Assembly: GCA_019636655.1 (NCBI GenBank)
Contig: JAHBXB010000001.1
Span: 248,001 to 312,000 of the forward strand
Length of the DNA: 64,000 nucleotides
DNA from: Phycisphaeraceae bacterium
GTDB lineage: Bacteria; Planctomycetota; Phycisphaerae; Phycisphaerales; UBA1924
Reading direction: 5' to 3'
In this document: positions 40,901 through 48,892 of the stretch, piece by piece
Layout: each line of letters starts with the position of its first letter
Numbering within the stretch: the first letter of the stretch is position 1
Program-made: the position numbers and the translations under genes
Notes under the pieces: generated by a model
What the model was told of the DNA's origin: nothing
What the model saw: only the letters and a program-made list of their open reading frames with translations
The model's database searches: none

Positions 40901-40933
40901 TGCGGCCGGCGATGCGGAGTTGTGAAGGGGCTA

Positions 40934-41773
40934 TCACCTGCGCGGATCGGCGAGGTGCGGCCTGAGGCGGCGGCGCATGGTGCGGATGGCGGTGGCGCTG
41001 GAATCGATGAGGACGAAGTGGCGGGCGTGCTTGGCGGCGGCCTCGCCGGTGGTACCCGAGCCGGCGAAGAAGTCGAGGACGGTGTCGCCGGGGTTGGTGT
41101 GGACGTTGATGATGCGTTCGAGGATGGGGAGGGGCTTCTGGGTGGGGTAGCCGGTTTTCTCGCGGCTGTTGGTGGGGACGATGGTGTTCCACCAGACGTC
41201 GGTGGGGGTCTTGCCGCGGGCGGCTTTCTCGGGTGTGACGAGGCGAGGGGCCATGTAGGGGACGCGGTCGATGGCATTGAAGTTGAAGACGTAGCGGCGG
41301 GGGCGCGGGTCCATGGCGTACCAGAGGATGGTGTCGTGCTTGCGGGGCCAGCGGGTCTTGGGGCGGCCGCCGTAGTCGTAGGCCCAGATGATCTCGTTCA
41401 TGAAGCGGTCGCGACCGAGGAGGCGGTCGAGGGCGACCTTGGCGTAGTGGACCTCGCGGTCGTCGAGGTGGAGGAAGAGGGAGCCGTCGGGGGTGAGGCA
41501 GTGGAGGGAGGCGGCGATGCGGGGCATGAGGAAGTCGAGGTAGGCATCGCCGAAGTCGTCGGCGTAGCCGCGGGTGGTGGAGACGGTCTGGGAGTAGCGG
41601 CGGCCGTGGAAGCCCGTGCGAGTGCCGTTGTCGGGGTCGGAGGTGGCGCGGACGCGGCGGCGGGACTGGGCGCGGCCGGTGTTGAAGGGGGGATCGATGT
41701 AGATGAGGCGTGCGAAGGCGTCGGGGAGGGACGGGAGGGCGGCGAGGCAGTCGGCGTGGAGGATGGAGTTCAT
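40934..41773 (-). CDS. Site-specific DNA methyltransferase, beta-class (N6-adenine or N4-cytosine)
   Basis: The 279-residue protein starts MNSILHADCLAALPSLPD. The catalytic motif IV is IDPPFNTG near residue 30, and the S-adenosylmethionine motif FFAGSGTTGEAAAKHARHF lies near the C-terminus. Motif IV before motif I with a central target-recognition region is the beta-class order. DPPF favours N6-adenine methylation, but this class also includes N4-cytosine enzymes. No restriction enzyme is adjacent, so it looks like an orphan methylase. Its ATG overlaps the stop of the upstream secreted-protein gene as ATGA, placing it last in the recQ-polX operon. Confidence 0.88.
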   Translation of the reverse strand: MNSILHADCLAALPSLPDAFARLIYIDPPFNTGRAQSRRRVRATSDPDNGTRTGFHGRRYSQTVSTTRGYADDFGDAYLDFLMPRIAASLHCLTPDGSLFLHLDDREVHYAKVALDRLLGRDRFMNEIIWAYDYGGRPKTRWPRKHDTILWYAMDPRPRRYVFNFNAIDRVPYMAPRLVTPEKAARGKTPTDVWWNTIVPTNSREKTGYPTQKPLPILERIINVHTNPGDTVLDFFAGSGTTGEAAAKHARHFVLIDSSATAIRTMRRRLRPHLADPRR

Positions 41774-43101
41774 GGGGCGGGCGGTGCGTCGGGGGCTGGC
41801 AGGGGTTGCAGCATCTGCTGCAACCTCTGATGCTGTTGGACCGACTCCTTCCATTTCCTGTGCAGGGACCGAGGTGCACCAAGGAGCAGTGTCAGCATTC
41901 CTGTTCGGTCGGCTTCGATGCGGATGTCCGCCGTGCGAAAGAGATCGTCGGAGTTGTCGGCATCCCAGTTCGATTCGAGTTCGGCTCCGAGGACCGATGC
42001 GGCGTCCACACGGTCGAGGAGTTCGATGACGGACATTCCGGAGAGTTTGCGAGCGGCATCGGAGAGTTGCTGTCGGGTCTTGGGTGAGCGAAGACTGATC
42101 GCCTCCTGGACAGGTTCGATTGGAGGCTTTCCCTCGTTCATCGCTTCGTGCAGGGGCTCAAATACGCGTGCGATGACGATGCGCTGGGCGGTGACCTGCG
42201 CCAAGGCAATGGCCAGGTCAGTCCCGGGGTTTTCGTCGCTGAGTTGGGCTTCAGCAAACTCCAAGATGCCGCGGCGGTACTCAAACCAGGAGTCCCTGAT
42301 GCCGCCTGGATCATCGGCGTTGACGCGGCCGATGGCCTCTCGCGCCGGATCGAAGATGGCCAGGTCCAGTGATTGTGCCGCCGCTGCGGCGTGCATTTCC
42401 TGGAGGAGTCTTGTGCCGTGTGCAATCGTCGCCTCGGCAACCAGTGCATCTGTGATGTCTGCGTGACGAGGCCTGAGCTGGATACCGAGGCGGACGATTG
42501 CGGACGCACGCTCGATGGCGCCGGCATAGTCGCCCGAGCACCAGAGCCGGATCGCATCATCGCCGAGCACTCTCTGGCACCGCCGTGCCTTGGTGAGGAA
42601 TCCCCGGCGCGGGTCGCCTTCTCGGGGAGGGGCGGCGTTCAGCAGGGCGCTCTTGTGCAGGTTGAACGATTCGATCCGGGTTGCTTCAATCGCGGTGAGG
42701 ATCCACGCCTGGTTGTCTTCGAGCAACTTCTGCATCTCGTCGGTCGTCACCGCGGACAGGTATTCGCTCACACGGAGCCCGCTGAGGTTCAGTTCAAACG
42801 ACCCGGCGGCGCTCGAGAGCCTCGGGTCAAGTCGCTCGAAAAGCCACAGGTATCGCCCCGCCGCATTCGGGGAATCCGCAGCGATTGCATCATCAAACCG
42901 TGGTTGCTGAGGCAGGTGTGCCTGTCGCAGTTCGAGGAGCTTCTTTCCCGCCCATACGGCCGCCTGATCCCATTGTGCGGTGGCCGGCGCGGCAGCGAGG
43001 AACGTGCATGCTAAAGCGGCGATGAGGCTAGCAGTCGACGCAGGTGAGCGATAGGCGATGCGTGCTCGGCGCGCCTTGCCGGAAGTCGTCGGCTGTGTCA
43101 T
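41770..43101 (-). CDS. Secreted helical protein of unknown function
   Basis: The 443-residue product has a long N-region and signal sequence (STASLIAALACTFLAAAPATAQ) and a mostly helical body without recognised domain. Examples are LWLFERLDPRLSSAAGSFELN, DDAIRLWCSGDYAGAIERA and REAIGRVNADDPGGIRDSWFE. The end is Gln-rich then Pro-rich (QQHQRLQQMLQPLPAPDAP). Both ends overlap neighbours by ATGA, polX before and the methyltransferase after, so it is translated as part of that operon. A secreted protein in this setting is unexpected. Its role cannot be inferred. Confidence 0.8.
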   Translation of the reverse strand: MTQPTTSGKARRARIAYRSPASTASLIAALACTFLAAAPATAQWDQAAVWAGKKLLELRQAHLPQQPRFDDAIAADSPNAAGRYLWLFERLDPRLSSAAGSFELNLSGLRVSEYLSAVTTDEMQKLLEDNQAWILTAIEATRIESFNLHKSALLNAAPPREGDPRRGFLTKARRCQRVLGDDAIRLWCSGDYAGAIERASAIVRLGIQLRPRHADITDALVAEATIAHGTRLLQEMHAAAAAQSLDLAIFDPAREAIGRVNADDPGGIRDSWFEYRRGILEFAEAQLSDENPGTDLAIALAQVTAQRIVIARVFEPLHEAMNEGKPPIEPVQEAISLRSPKTRQQLSDAARKLSGMSVIELLDRVDAASVLGAELESNWDADNSDDLFRTADIRIEADRTGMLTLLLGAPRSLHRKWKESVQQHQRLQQMLQPLPAPDAPPAP

Positions 43102-44966
43102 CGCTTGAGCCATGCGTGCAGTTTCCTGGCGGGCCAGGTGTTGATGCAGAGGTCGGGGGTGAGCCAGCCGCGGCGGGCGGTGGAGATGCCGAAGCGGAGG
43201 TTGTCGTAGTCGTCGGCCTCGTGGACGTCGCAGTCGACGGCGATGAGGCATCCGGCGTCGACGGCGGCCCTGACGTGGATGTCGCGGAGGTCGAGGCGCA
43301 TCCAGTGGGCGTTGATCTCCAGGGCGACATCGTGCTCCTTCGCGGCGGCGATGAGGGCGGCGATGTCGGGGCTGAGGCCGGGGCGGCGGTTGATGAGGCG
43401 GCCGGTGGGGTGGCCGAGGATGTGGACGAAGGGGTTCTTGATCGCGGAGAGGAGCCGCTTGGTGGCTGTGGCGGGGTCCTGGCTGAGTGATGAGTGGGGG
43501 GAGGCGACGACGACGTCGAGTTGTTTGAGGACGCGGTCGGGGTAGTCGAGGGAGCCGTCGGCGAGGATGTCGACCTCGGAGCCGGCGAGGATGGTGATGC
43601 CCTTGGCTTTGGCGGCGGCGGCGTGGACGGCGTCGATGTGCTCGAGGAGGCGCTCGACGCTGAGGCCGTTGGCGATGGCGGAGGAGCGGGAGTGGTCTGT
43701 GACGGCGATAGTGTGGAAGCCGCGCTTCTTCGCGTGTTCGGCGAGTTCCTCGATGGACATGCGGCCGTCGGAGGCGGTGGTGTGGGCGTGGAGTTCGGCC
43801 TTGATGTCCTCGATGGTGACGAGGGTGGGCTCGGCAGGGGCTCGCTTGGAGGGCTTGCGGGCGAAGGCGTCGAGTTCGCCGCGGTCTTCGCGGAGTTCGG
43901 GGGGGATGAAGTCGAAGCCGAGCGCGGCGTAGATGTCCTCCTCGGTCCTGGAGGCGACGGGTTTGACGCCGCGGGACTGTGGCGGGGAGTCCTGGTCGTC
44001 CTCGGGGAAGAGGCCGTACTCGTTGAGGGTGAGGTTCTGCTTGAGGGCGAGTTCGCGGAGGCGGACGTTGTGCTCCTTGGAGCCGGTGAAGTACATGAGG
44101 GCGGCGCCCCACGCGGCGGTGGGGACGACGCGGAGATCGACCTGCACGGAGGGGCCGGAGCGCTCTGGCTTGGTGGACGAGGGGGCGGGGACTTCGTCGC
44201 CTTCCTTGCCTTCAAGGGTCCAGCGGCCGAGGTCGGGGTTGATCAGGGCGCGGACGGAGGACTTGCTCTCGCCCGCGGCGAGGACCTGGACGACCTCGGG
44301 CATGGAGCGGAAGGCCTCGCTCGCGGCGGCGGGGCTGGTGGTGGCGATAAGGATGTCGATGTCGCCGATGGTGTCCTTGCCACGGCGGAGGGAGCCGGCG
44401 AAGGCGATCTGCTTGATGCCCTTGATGTCCTTGAGGCGTGCGACGAAGCGTTCGGCGACGGGCGCGGCGAGGCCGAGGGGGAGGCGGGCGGAGCCCTGCT
44501 CGGCGAGGGCGATGGACTCCTTGAGTTTGTCGACGGACTTGGCGCCCATGCGGGGGAGCTTGAGGATCGAGCCGTCGTCGATGATCTTCTTGAGGCTGGC
44601 AAGGTCGGTGACGCCGCCTTCCTTCCAGAGGACCGATACGGTCTTGGGGCCCAGGCCGGGGATGTTCATGAGGCCGAGGATGCCCGGGGGGACGCTCGCG
44701 GCGAGTTCGTCGAGTTCGGTGATGCTGCCGGTGCGGCAGTACTCGATGATCTTGTCGGCGATCTTCTCGCCGATGCCGTCGATCTCCATGAGCCGTTTGC
44801 GGGCGTTGTCGCCGTCGGCGGCGATGGGGGCGAGGTCGTAGGAGAGGCCCTCGATGGCGCGGGCGGCGCGATCGTGGGCGATGGCCTTGAAGCGGTTCTC
44901 GCCGAGGAGGTCCATCATCTTGGCGATCATGGAGAATCGCTCGGCGAGGGCGGCGTTGACGCTCAT
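43098..44966 (-). CDS. polX: DNA polymerase/3'-5' exonuclease PolX
   Basis: Bacterial PolX fills short gaps in DNA repair and carries a PHP exonuclease. The 622-residue protein has helix-hairpin-helix segments (MEIDGIGEKIADKIIEYC and MNIPGLGPKTVSVLW), the nucleotidyltransferase motif GSLRRGKDTIGDIDILIA with the catalytic Asp pair, a thumb (LMYFTGSKEHNVRLRELAL), and a C-terminal PHP domain with metal ligands in AELHAHTTASDG, VTDHS, GSEVDIL, SPHSSL and VDCDVHEADD. The start at 44966 has no good Shine-Dalgarno. The gene is 35 bases after recQ and its stop overlaps the next start. Confidence 0.93.
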   Translation of the reverse strand: MSVNAALAERFSMIAKMMDLLGENRFKAIAHDRAARAIEGLSYDLAPIAADGDNARKRLMEIDGIGEKIADKIIEYCRTGSITELDELAASVPPGILGLMNIPGLGPKTVSVLWKEGGVTDLASLKKIIDDGSILKLPRMGAKSVDKLKESIALAEQGSARLPLGLAAPVAERFVARLKDIKGIKQIAFAGSLRRGKDTIGDIDILIATTSPAAASEAFRSMPEVVQVLAAGESKSSVRALINPDLGRWTLEGKEGDEVPAPSSTKPERSGPSVQVDLRVVPTAAWGAALMYFTGSKEHNVRLRELALKQNLTLNEYGLFPEDDQDSPPQSRGVKPVASRTEEDIYAALGFDFIPPELREDRGELDAFARKPSKRAPAEPTLVTIEDIKAELHAHTTASDGRMSIEELAEHAKKRGFHTIAVTDHSRSSAIANGLSVERLLEHIDAVHAAAAKAKGITILAGSEVDILADGSLDYPDRVLKQLDVVVASPHSSLSQDPATATKRLLSAIKNPFVHILGHPTGRLINRRPGLSPDIAALIAAAKEHDVALEINAHWMRLDLRDIHVRAAVDAGCLIAVDCDVHEADDYDNLRFGISTARRGWLTPDLCINTWPARKLHAWLKR

Positions 44967-45001
44967 GAGGGAGATGGTACGGCCGGGCGGGCGGGGGCCC
45001 G

Positions 45002-46972
45002 CTAGCGGGGCGCGGCGGCGCGCCGGGGTGGTGGCGTGGCGGGGGTGTCGTCGAGGTCGAGGCCGAGGCGGCGGCTCTGCTCGGCGATGCGTTCCAGGAA
45101 GCGTTCGCCGAACTGGGCGAGTTTGGCCTGACCGATGCCCTTGATGGCGAGGAGGCCGTCGGGGGTGGACGGGCGGGACCTGGCGAGGGCCTCCAGCGTG
45201 GCGTCGGAGAAGACGACGTAGGGCGGGACAGCGAGGGAATCGGCGAGGTGGCGGCGGAGTTCGCGGAGGCTCTCGAAGAGCGCCTGCTCGGTCTCGGCGA
45301 GGGGACGGGACTGGCCGTCGGACTTGCCGGCGCGGCGGCGGCCGGGGGCGAGCTTGGGTTCGAGCAGCACGACGTGGCGCTGACCCTTGAGGACGGAGGC
45401 GGAGTCGGCGGTGAGGGTGATGACGGGGTACTCGACGCCGTCTCGCCCCAGGACGCCCTGGTCGGTGAGCTGGTTGACGTAGGAGGCGAGGGCCTCCTTG
45501 CTCATCTCGCGGAGGAGGCCGAAGGTGGTCATGTCGTCGTGCCGGCGTTCGAGGACCTTGGGGGTGGCGCGGCCTCGGAGGACGTCGATGAGGTGGGCGG
45601 CGCCGTAGGCCTGCCCGGTCATGGCGAAGCGGGCGACGCACGAGATGATCTTGCGGGCGATGTCGGCGGCGTCGGGGCGGGCGCTGAGTTCGCCGAGGCA
45701 GATATCGCAGGCGCCGCAGCCGCCGGCGGGGTCGGCGGGGGAGTAGGACTGGCCGAAGTACTCGGAGAGGGAGGCGTGGCGGCAGCGGGCGCCGGAGCAG
45801 AGGCGCTGCATGTGGGACAGGAGTTCGAACTGGACGGCGAGGGCCTCCGCGGAGGAGGCGGTGATGGACTCGTCGGCGTCGAGATCCTCCATGGCGCTGC
45901 GCTGCATGAGCTGCTTCCAGCGGACGGCGTCGGCCGCGGAGTAGAACATGACGCACTCGGCGGGGAGGCCGTCGCGACCGGCGCGGCCGGTCTCCTGCTG
46001 GAAGTGCTCGACGGTCTTGGGCATGGCGCCGTGGATGACGCATCGGACATCGGAGCGATCGATGCCCATACCGAAGGCGACGGTGGCGACGACGACGTTG
46101 AGGCGTTCGGTGCGGAAGTCGTGCTGGACGCGGGTGCGCTTCGCGGCGTCCATGCCGGCGTGGTAGGCGCGGGCGTTGATGCCGTGGGACTTGAGGCCGT
46201 CGGCGACGGACTCGGTGTCCTTGCGGCTGATGCAGTAGACAATGGCGGCGCCGCGTCCCTCGCCGGCGCACCGGCCGATGACCTCGGCGGCCTGATCGAC
46301 CAGGCGGACGCGGGGCATGATTCGGTAGGTGAGGTTGGGGCGGTCGAACCGGCCGACAAGGACGGCGGGGCTCTTGAGATCGAGCTGGGTGACGATGTCC
46401 TCGCGGACGCGCGGGGTGGCGGTGGCGGTGTAGGCGTGGAGCGGGAGGCCGGGGAGATGGCGGCGGAGTTCGGCAAGTCGGCGGTATTCGGGGCGGAAGT
46501 CGTGGCCCCACTGGCTGATGCAGTGGGCTTCGTCGATGGCGAAGGACTCGAGCTGGCCGCGGGAGGCGAGGCGCTTGAGCCAGGAGATGAATGAGTCGGT
46601 GAGAAGGCGTTCGGGAGAGACGAGCAGGAGGCGGGTGGCGCCGGATTCGGCGTCGCGCCGGGCTGCGGCCGCGTCGTCGGTGGACATGGCGCTGTTGATG
46701 GCCGCGGCCGGATAGCCGGCGAGGGCGAGGCCGGCGACCTGGTCCTGCATGAGTGCGATGAGGGGCGAGACAACGAGGCTCATCTTTCCCGAGAGCAGCG
46801 GCGGGACCTGGTAGCAGAGGGACTTGCCACCGCCCGTGGGCATGACGACGAGAGAATCATGCTTGGCGAGGCCGGCATCGATGGCTTCGGCCTGGAGGGG
46901 GCGGAGAGAATCGAAGCCCCAGTACTGCTTGACGACGTCGTGGACCGCTGAACTGGCCGAGGAGCCGGGCAT
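45002..46972 (-). CDS. recQ: ATP-dependent DNA helicase RecQ
   Basis: RecQ unwinds DNA 3' to 5' in recombination and fork repair. The 656-residue protein has VVMPTGGGKSLCYQVP (Walker A), AIDEAHCISQWGHDFRPEY (DEAH box and RecQ-specific aromatic loop), TATATPRVREDI, and VAFGMGIDRSDVRCVIHGAMP with QETGRAGRDG. A zinc-binding set follows (CSGARCRH and CGACDICLG), then a winged helix and a C-terminal HRDC domain (PDGLLAIKGIGQAKLAQFGE). It is the first gene of the operon with polX, the secreted protein and the methyltransferase. Confidence 0.96.
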   Translation of the reverse strand: MPGSSASSAVHDVVKQYWGFDSLRPLQAEAIDAGLAKHDSLVVMPTGGGKSLCYQVPPLLSGKMSLVVSPLIALMQDQVAGLALAGYPAAAINSAMSTDDAAAARRDAESGATRLLLVSPERLLTDSFISWLKRLASRGQLESFAIDEAHCISQWGHDFRPEYRRLAELRRHLPGLPLHAYTATATPRVREDIVTQLDLKSPAVLVGRFDRPNLTYRIMPRVRLVDQAAEVIGRCAGEGRGAAIVYCISRKDTESVADGLKSHGINARAYHAGMDAAKRTRVQHDFRTERLNVVVATVAFGMGIDRSDVRCVIHGAMPKTVEHFQQETGRAGRDGLPAECVMFYSAADAVRWKQLMQRSAMEDLDADESITASSAEALAVQFELLSHMQRLCSGARCRHASLSEYFGQSYSPADPAGGCGACDICLGELSARPDAADIARKIISCVARFAMTGQAYGAAHLIDVLRGRATPKVLERRHDDMTTFGLLREMSKEALASYVNQLTDQGVLGRDGVEYPVITLTADSASVLKGQRHVVLLEPKLAPGRRRAGKSDGQSRPLAETEQALFESLRELRRHLADSLAVPPYVVFSDATLEALARSRPSTPDGLLAIKGIGQAKLAQFGERFLERIAEQSRRLGLDLDDTPATPPPRRAAAPR

Positions 46973-47009
46973 GGGCCGTTACTGTACCGCGGCGGCGTCG
47001 GGCCGTCGG

Positions 47010-47426
47010 CTACCGCAGGATGGCAACAGTCGCGGCGGCCGGTGCGGGGGCCGAGTGGGAGGCCTGTCGCACGGACTCGAGAGCGGCGCCGAGGAGCACC
47101 AGCGTCATCAGCGCGAGGACGGCGGTGCGACGCGCGGCGATGAGGGTGAGGAGGAGCGCTACGAGGCCGGCGCTGATGGAGGCGGCCCAGACGTGGTTGG
47201 CCGTGAGGAGCGCAAAGCCGGGGTTTGGGGTGGCCCCGAGCCCGGCGAGCGGGGCGCCGGTTGTCGGCTGGATCGGGCCGAGGAAGCCGAGCACTGCGGG
47301 GATCGCGGCGGCGCCGACGACGGCGATGGCGGCGAGGGTCGCGCGGCTCAGGGAGTGAATCAGGCCGGGGTTGGAGTTGGGGGAGCGGGTGGTGGACGGC
47401 AGCTTGTGGGCGGGCATGATGTCCAT
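47010..47426 (-). CDS. Small membrane protein, unknown function
   Basis: A 138-residue protein with about four hydrophobic stretches: ATLAAIAVVGAAAIPAVLGF, WAASISAGLVALLLTLIA, AVLALMTLVLLGAALES and a short C-terminal one. No family is recognised. Possible starts are a GTG at 47447 and ATGs at 47426 and 47417, none with a clear ribosome site; I give 47426. It lies 37 bases upstream of recQ on the same strand, so the two may be co-transcribed. Confidence 0.6.
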   Translation of the reverse strand: MDIMPAHKLPSTTRSPNSNPGLIHSLSRATLAAIAVVGAAAIPAVLGFLGPIQPTTGAPLAGLGATPNPGFALLTANHVWAASISAGLVALLLTLIAARRTAVLALMTLVLLGAALESVRQASHSAPAPAAATVAILR

Positions 47427-47524
47427 GCACGGTGATTGGGAGACCACGCCGCGGGTTTTGAAGCCGCCCGATCAGGTGGGCCAAAAAGTGAAACGGCACC
47501 GTGCGGGACGGTGCCGGATCAAAG

Positions 47525-47599
47525 TGACCCCGACGAGATTCGAACTCGTGTTTTCAGGATGAGAACCTGACGTCCTAGACCGGGCTAGACGACGGGGCC
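47525..47599 (-). tRNA. tRNA-Glu (anticodon CTC)
   Basis: The minus strand folds as a cloverleaf. GGCCCCG pairs with CGGGGTC (one G-T pair). The D-arm region GTCTAG...AGGAC is typical of tRNA-Glu. The anticodon arm is TCAGG - TTCTCAT - CCTGA with CTC in the centre, and the T-arm is ACGAG - TTCGAAT - CTCGT. It is 75 bases long and the 3' CCA is not encoded. It reads GAG codons. Confidence 0.95.
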
Positions 47600-47664
47600 A
47601 GCGGATGGCAGTTTAGACAGGGGCGGGACGGGCCTCAAGCGTCGGCGGGCGGTCCCGGAGGGGA

Positions 47665-47967
47665 TCAGACCGTGGCGGAGAGCGTCTGGCGGCGCATCTG
47701 GGCCAGGGCGTACACGGCGGCATCGGCCTCGCTGTGGCCGACGACCCCGCCGCTGACGCGGCCTGATGAGTCCGACCACTCGGCCCGCCAGCAGTTGAAC
47801 TTGTCGATGCGGCGGAGCGTGAGGGAGAGGCCCGCGCCGGCGAACTCGGCCTTGACGCGGTCGAGGCTGGGGAAGGTACGGCCGTCGGTGTTGTAGTTGC
47901 AGTCCGCGGTGTCGAGGGAGGACCAGCCGGTGGCGTACAGCTCGTCGAGGGCGAAATCGATTCCCAT
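47665..47967 (-). CDS. Small protein, unknown function
   Basis: A 100-residue protein, MGIDFALDELYATGWSSLDT, with AGGAGA seven bases before the ATG at 47967. The sequence is predicted alpha/beta: FPSLDRVKAEFAGAGLSLTL, then IDKFNCWRAEWSD and a closing helix AVYALAQMRR. The order beta-beta-alpha loosely recalls small RNA- or ligand-binding folds, but I do not recognise a family. It lies upstream of the tRNA-Glu on the same strand. Confidence 0.72.
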   Translation of the reverse strand: MGIDFALDELYATGWSSLDTADCNYNTDGRTFPSLDRVKAEFAGAGLSLTLRRIDKFNCWRAEWSDSSGRVSGGVVGHSEADAAVYALAQMRRQTLSATV

Positions 47968-48289
47968 CGCGGATCTCCTGGCGCGGGCGGCCGGGAGGTC
48001 CGGCGGCACCAAAATCGAGCACGTTCGGAGCCGAGGCGGGCGAATCGAGGGCCGCGGCGGCGGACCAGTCTAGTCGGTCCGTCGAGGCTGAATCCAGTAT
48101 GTAGTGGAGGCTGAGACCGCCGGGCAGCGTCTCGGGACGGGTTATCTGACGTGCAGGTCAAACGTCGGCTCGGGGCCATGCGAACAATACCTGATTCCTC
48201 CCGGCCATTGGCAGCCGCTCGCGCTGCGCATGAATCGCGCGATCCGGGCGAACCTGGCACGGGAACTGCACGAATGTCCCGGCGAGGCC
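47968..48289. other. 322-base gap between divergent small genes
   Basis: No gene is supported here. It separates the 100-residue gene (minus) from the TM-tailed protein (plus) and must hold both promoters. In-frame plus-strand codons at 48104 and 48230 could extend the downstream gene into it. No strong -35/-10 pair or terminator is seen. Confidence 0.4.
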
Positions 48290-48811
48290 ATGACACACGT
48301 GCAGAGCCGCCCCATGTTGCGTTTGGTCACCGATGCCGCCGCGCCCGCGGCACGTCTGTTGCATTCGGGCATCCCTGCGGCTCCGCCGAGCCCACAGGCG
48401 TCGTCAGCCGCTGCGAGCTCGGCCGCCCGGATCCGCTCTGAGAACCGGGCTGCGGCATGGCTGTCCCCGCTGGACGCCCGCTGGATCGTCGCGCTCCGCG
48501 CCTCGCAGTACCTGGAGGGGGGCCGGGCGGCCATCCTGACGCCTGAGCACCGGCAGCGGGTCGTCCGTCTCGCCACCTCGCTGGGTCTGCGGCCCTTTGA
48601 CGCCCACCTGGTCATCGCCATCATCCAGGATTCGGCCCGTACGGGCGACGGACCGCTTGCCCCAGCGGCGGTCGATCGGCTGACACTGGTCCGCGGCGCA
48701 ACCGACAACGTTGTTCGAGCGCCGATGCGGGCCTGGGTGCCTGCGATGATCGCGGCCGTCGGCGCGATCGGGCTTTTTTCACTGCTTGTCAACTGGGTTG
48801 CCGGCCGCTGA
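48290..48811 (+). CDS. Hypothetical protein with C-terminal membrane anchor
   Basis: A 173-residue product starting MTHVQSRPMLRLVTDAAAP; an ATG at 48230 is an alternative. The first 60 residues are Ala/Ser/Pro-rich. A compact helical domain follows (LDARWIVALRASQYLEGGRA, then LTPEHRQRVVRLATSLGLRPFDAHLVIAIIQDSART). The C-terminus is one membrane helix (VPAMIAAVGAIGLFSLLVNWVAG), giving a tail-anchored layout. The opposite strand is also open over nearly the same span, but its product looks like antisense shadow. It precedes murC by 81 bases. Confidence 0.65.
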   Translation: MTHVQSRPMLRLVTDAAAPAARLLHSGIPAAPPSPQASSAAASSAARIRSENRAAAWLSPLDARWIVALRASQYLEGGRAAILTPEHRQRVVRLATSLGLRPFDAHLVIAIIQDSARTGDGPLAPAAVDRLTLVRGATDNVVRAPMRAWVPAMIAAVGAIGLFSLLVNWVAGR

Positions 48812-48892
48812 TTGGCGACGTGGGAGGTCATTTCTCCCATCGGCCGCCTCTCTCACGCCGCCGCGGTCCCCCGGCCGATAGCCTTGGGCGAT

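Noticed and set aside
40934-46972. Restriction-modification or other defence island around the methyltransferase
   Set aside because: No restriction enzyme, specificity subunit, nuclease or toxin is next to it. recQ and polX are ordinary housekeeping repair genes.
48142-48840. A 232-codon minus-strand frame opposite the TM-tailed gene
   Set aside because: It is Ser/Arg/Thr-rich with no structure, while the plus-strand product has a coherent domain and membrane anchor.
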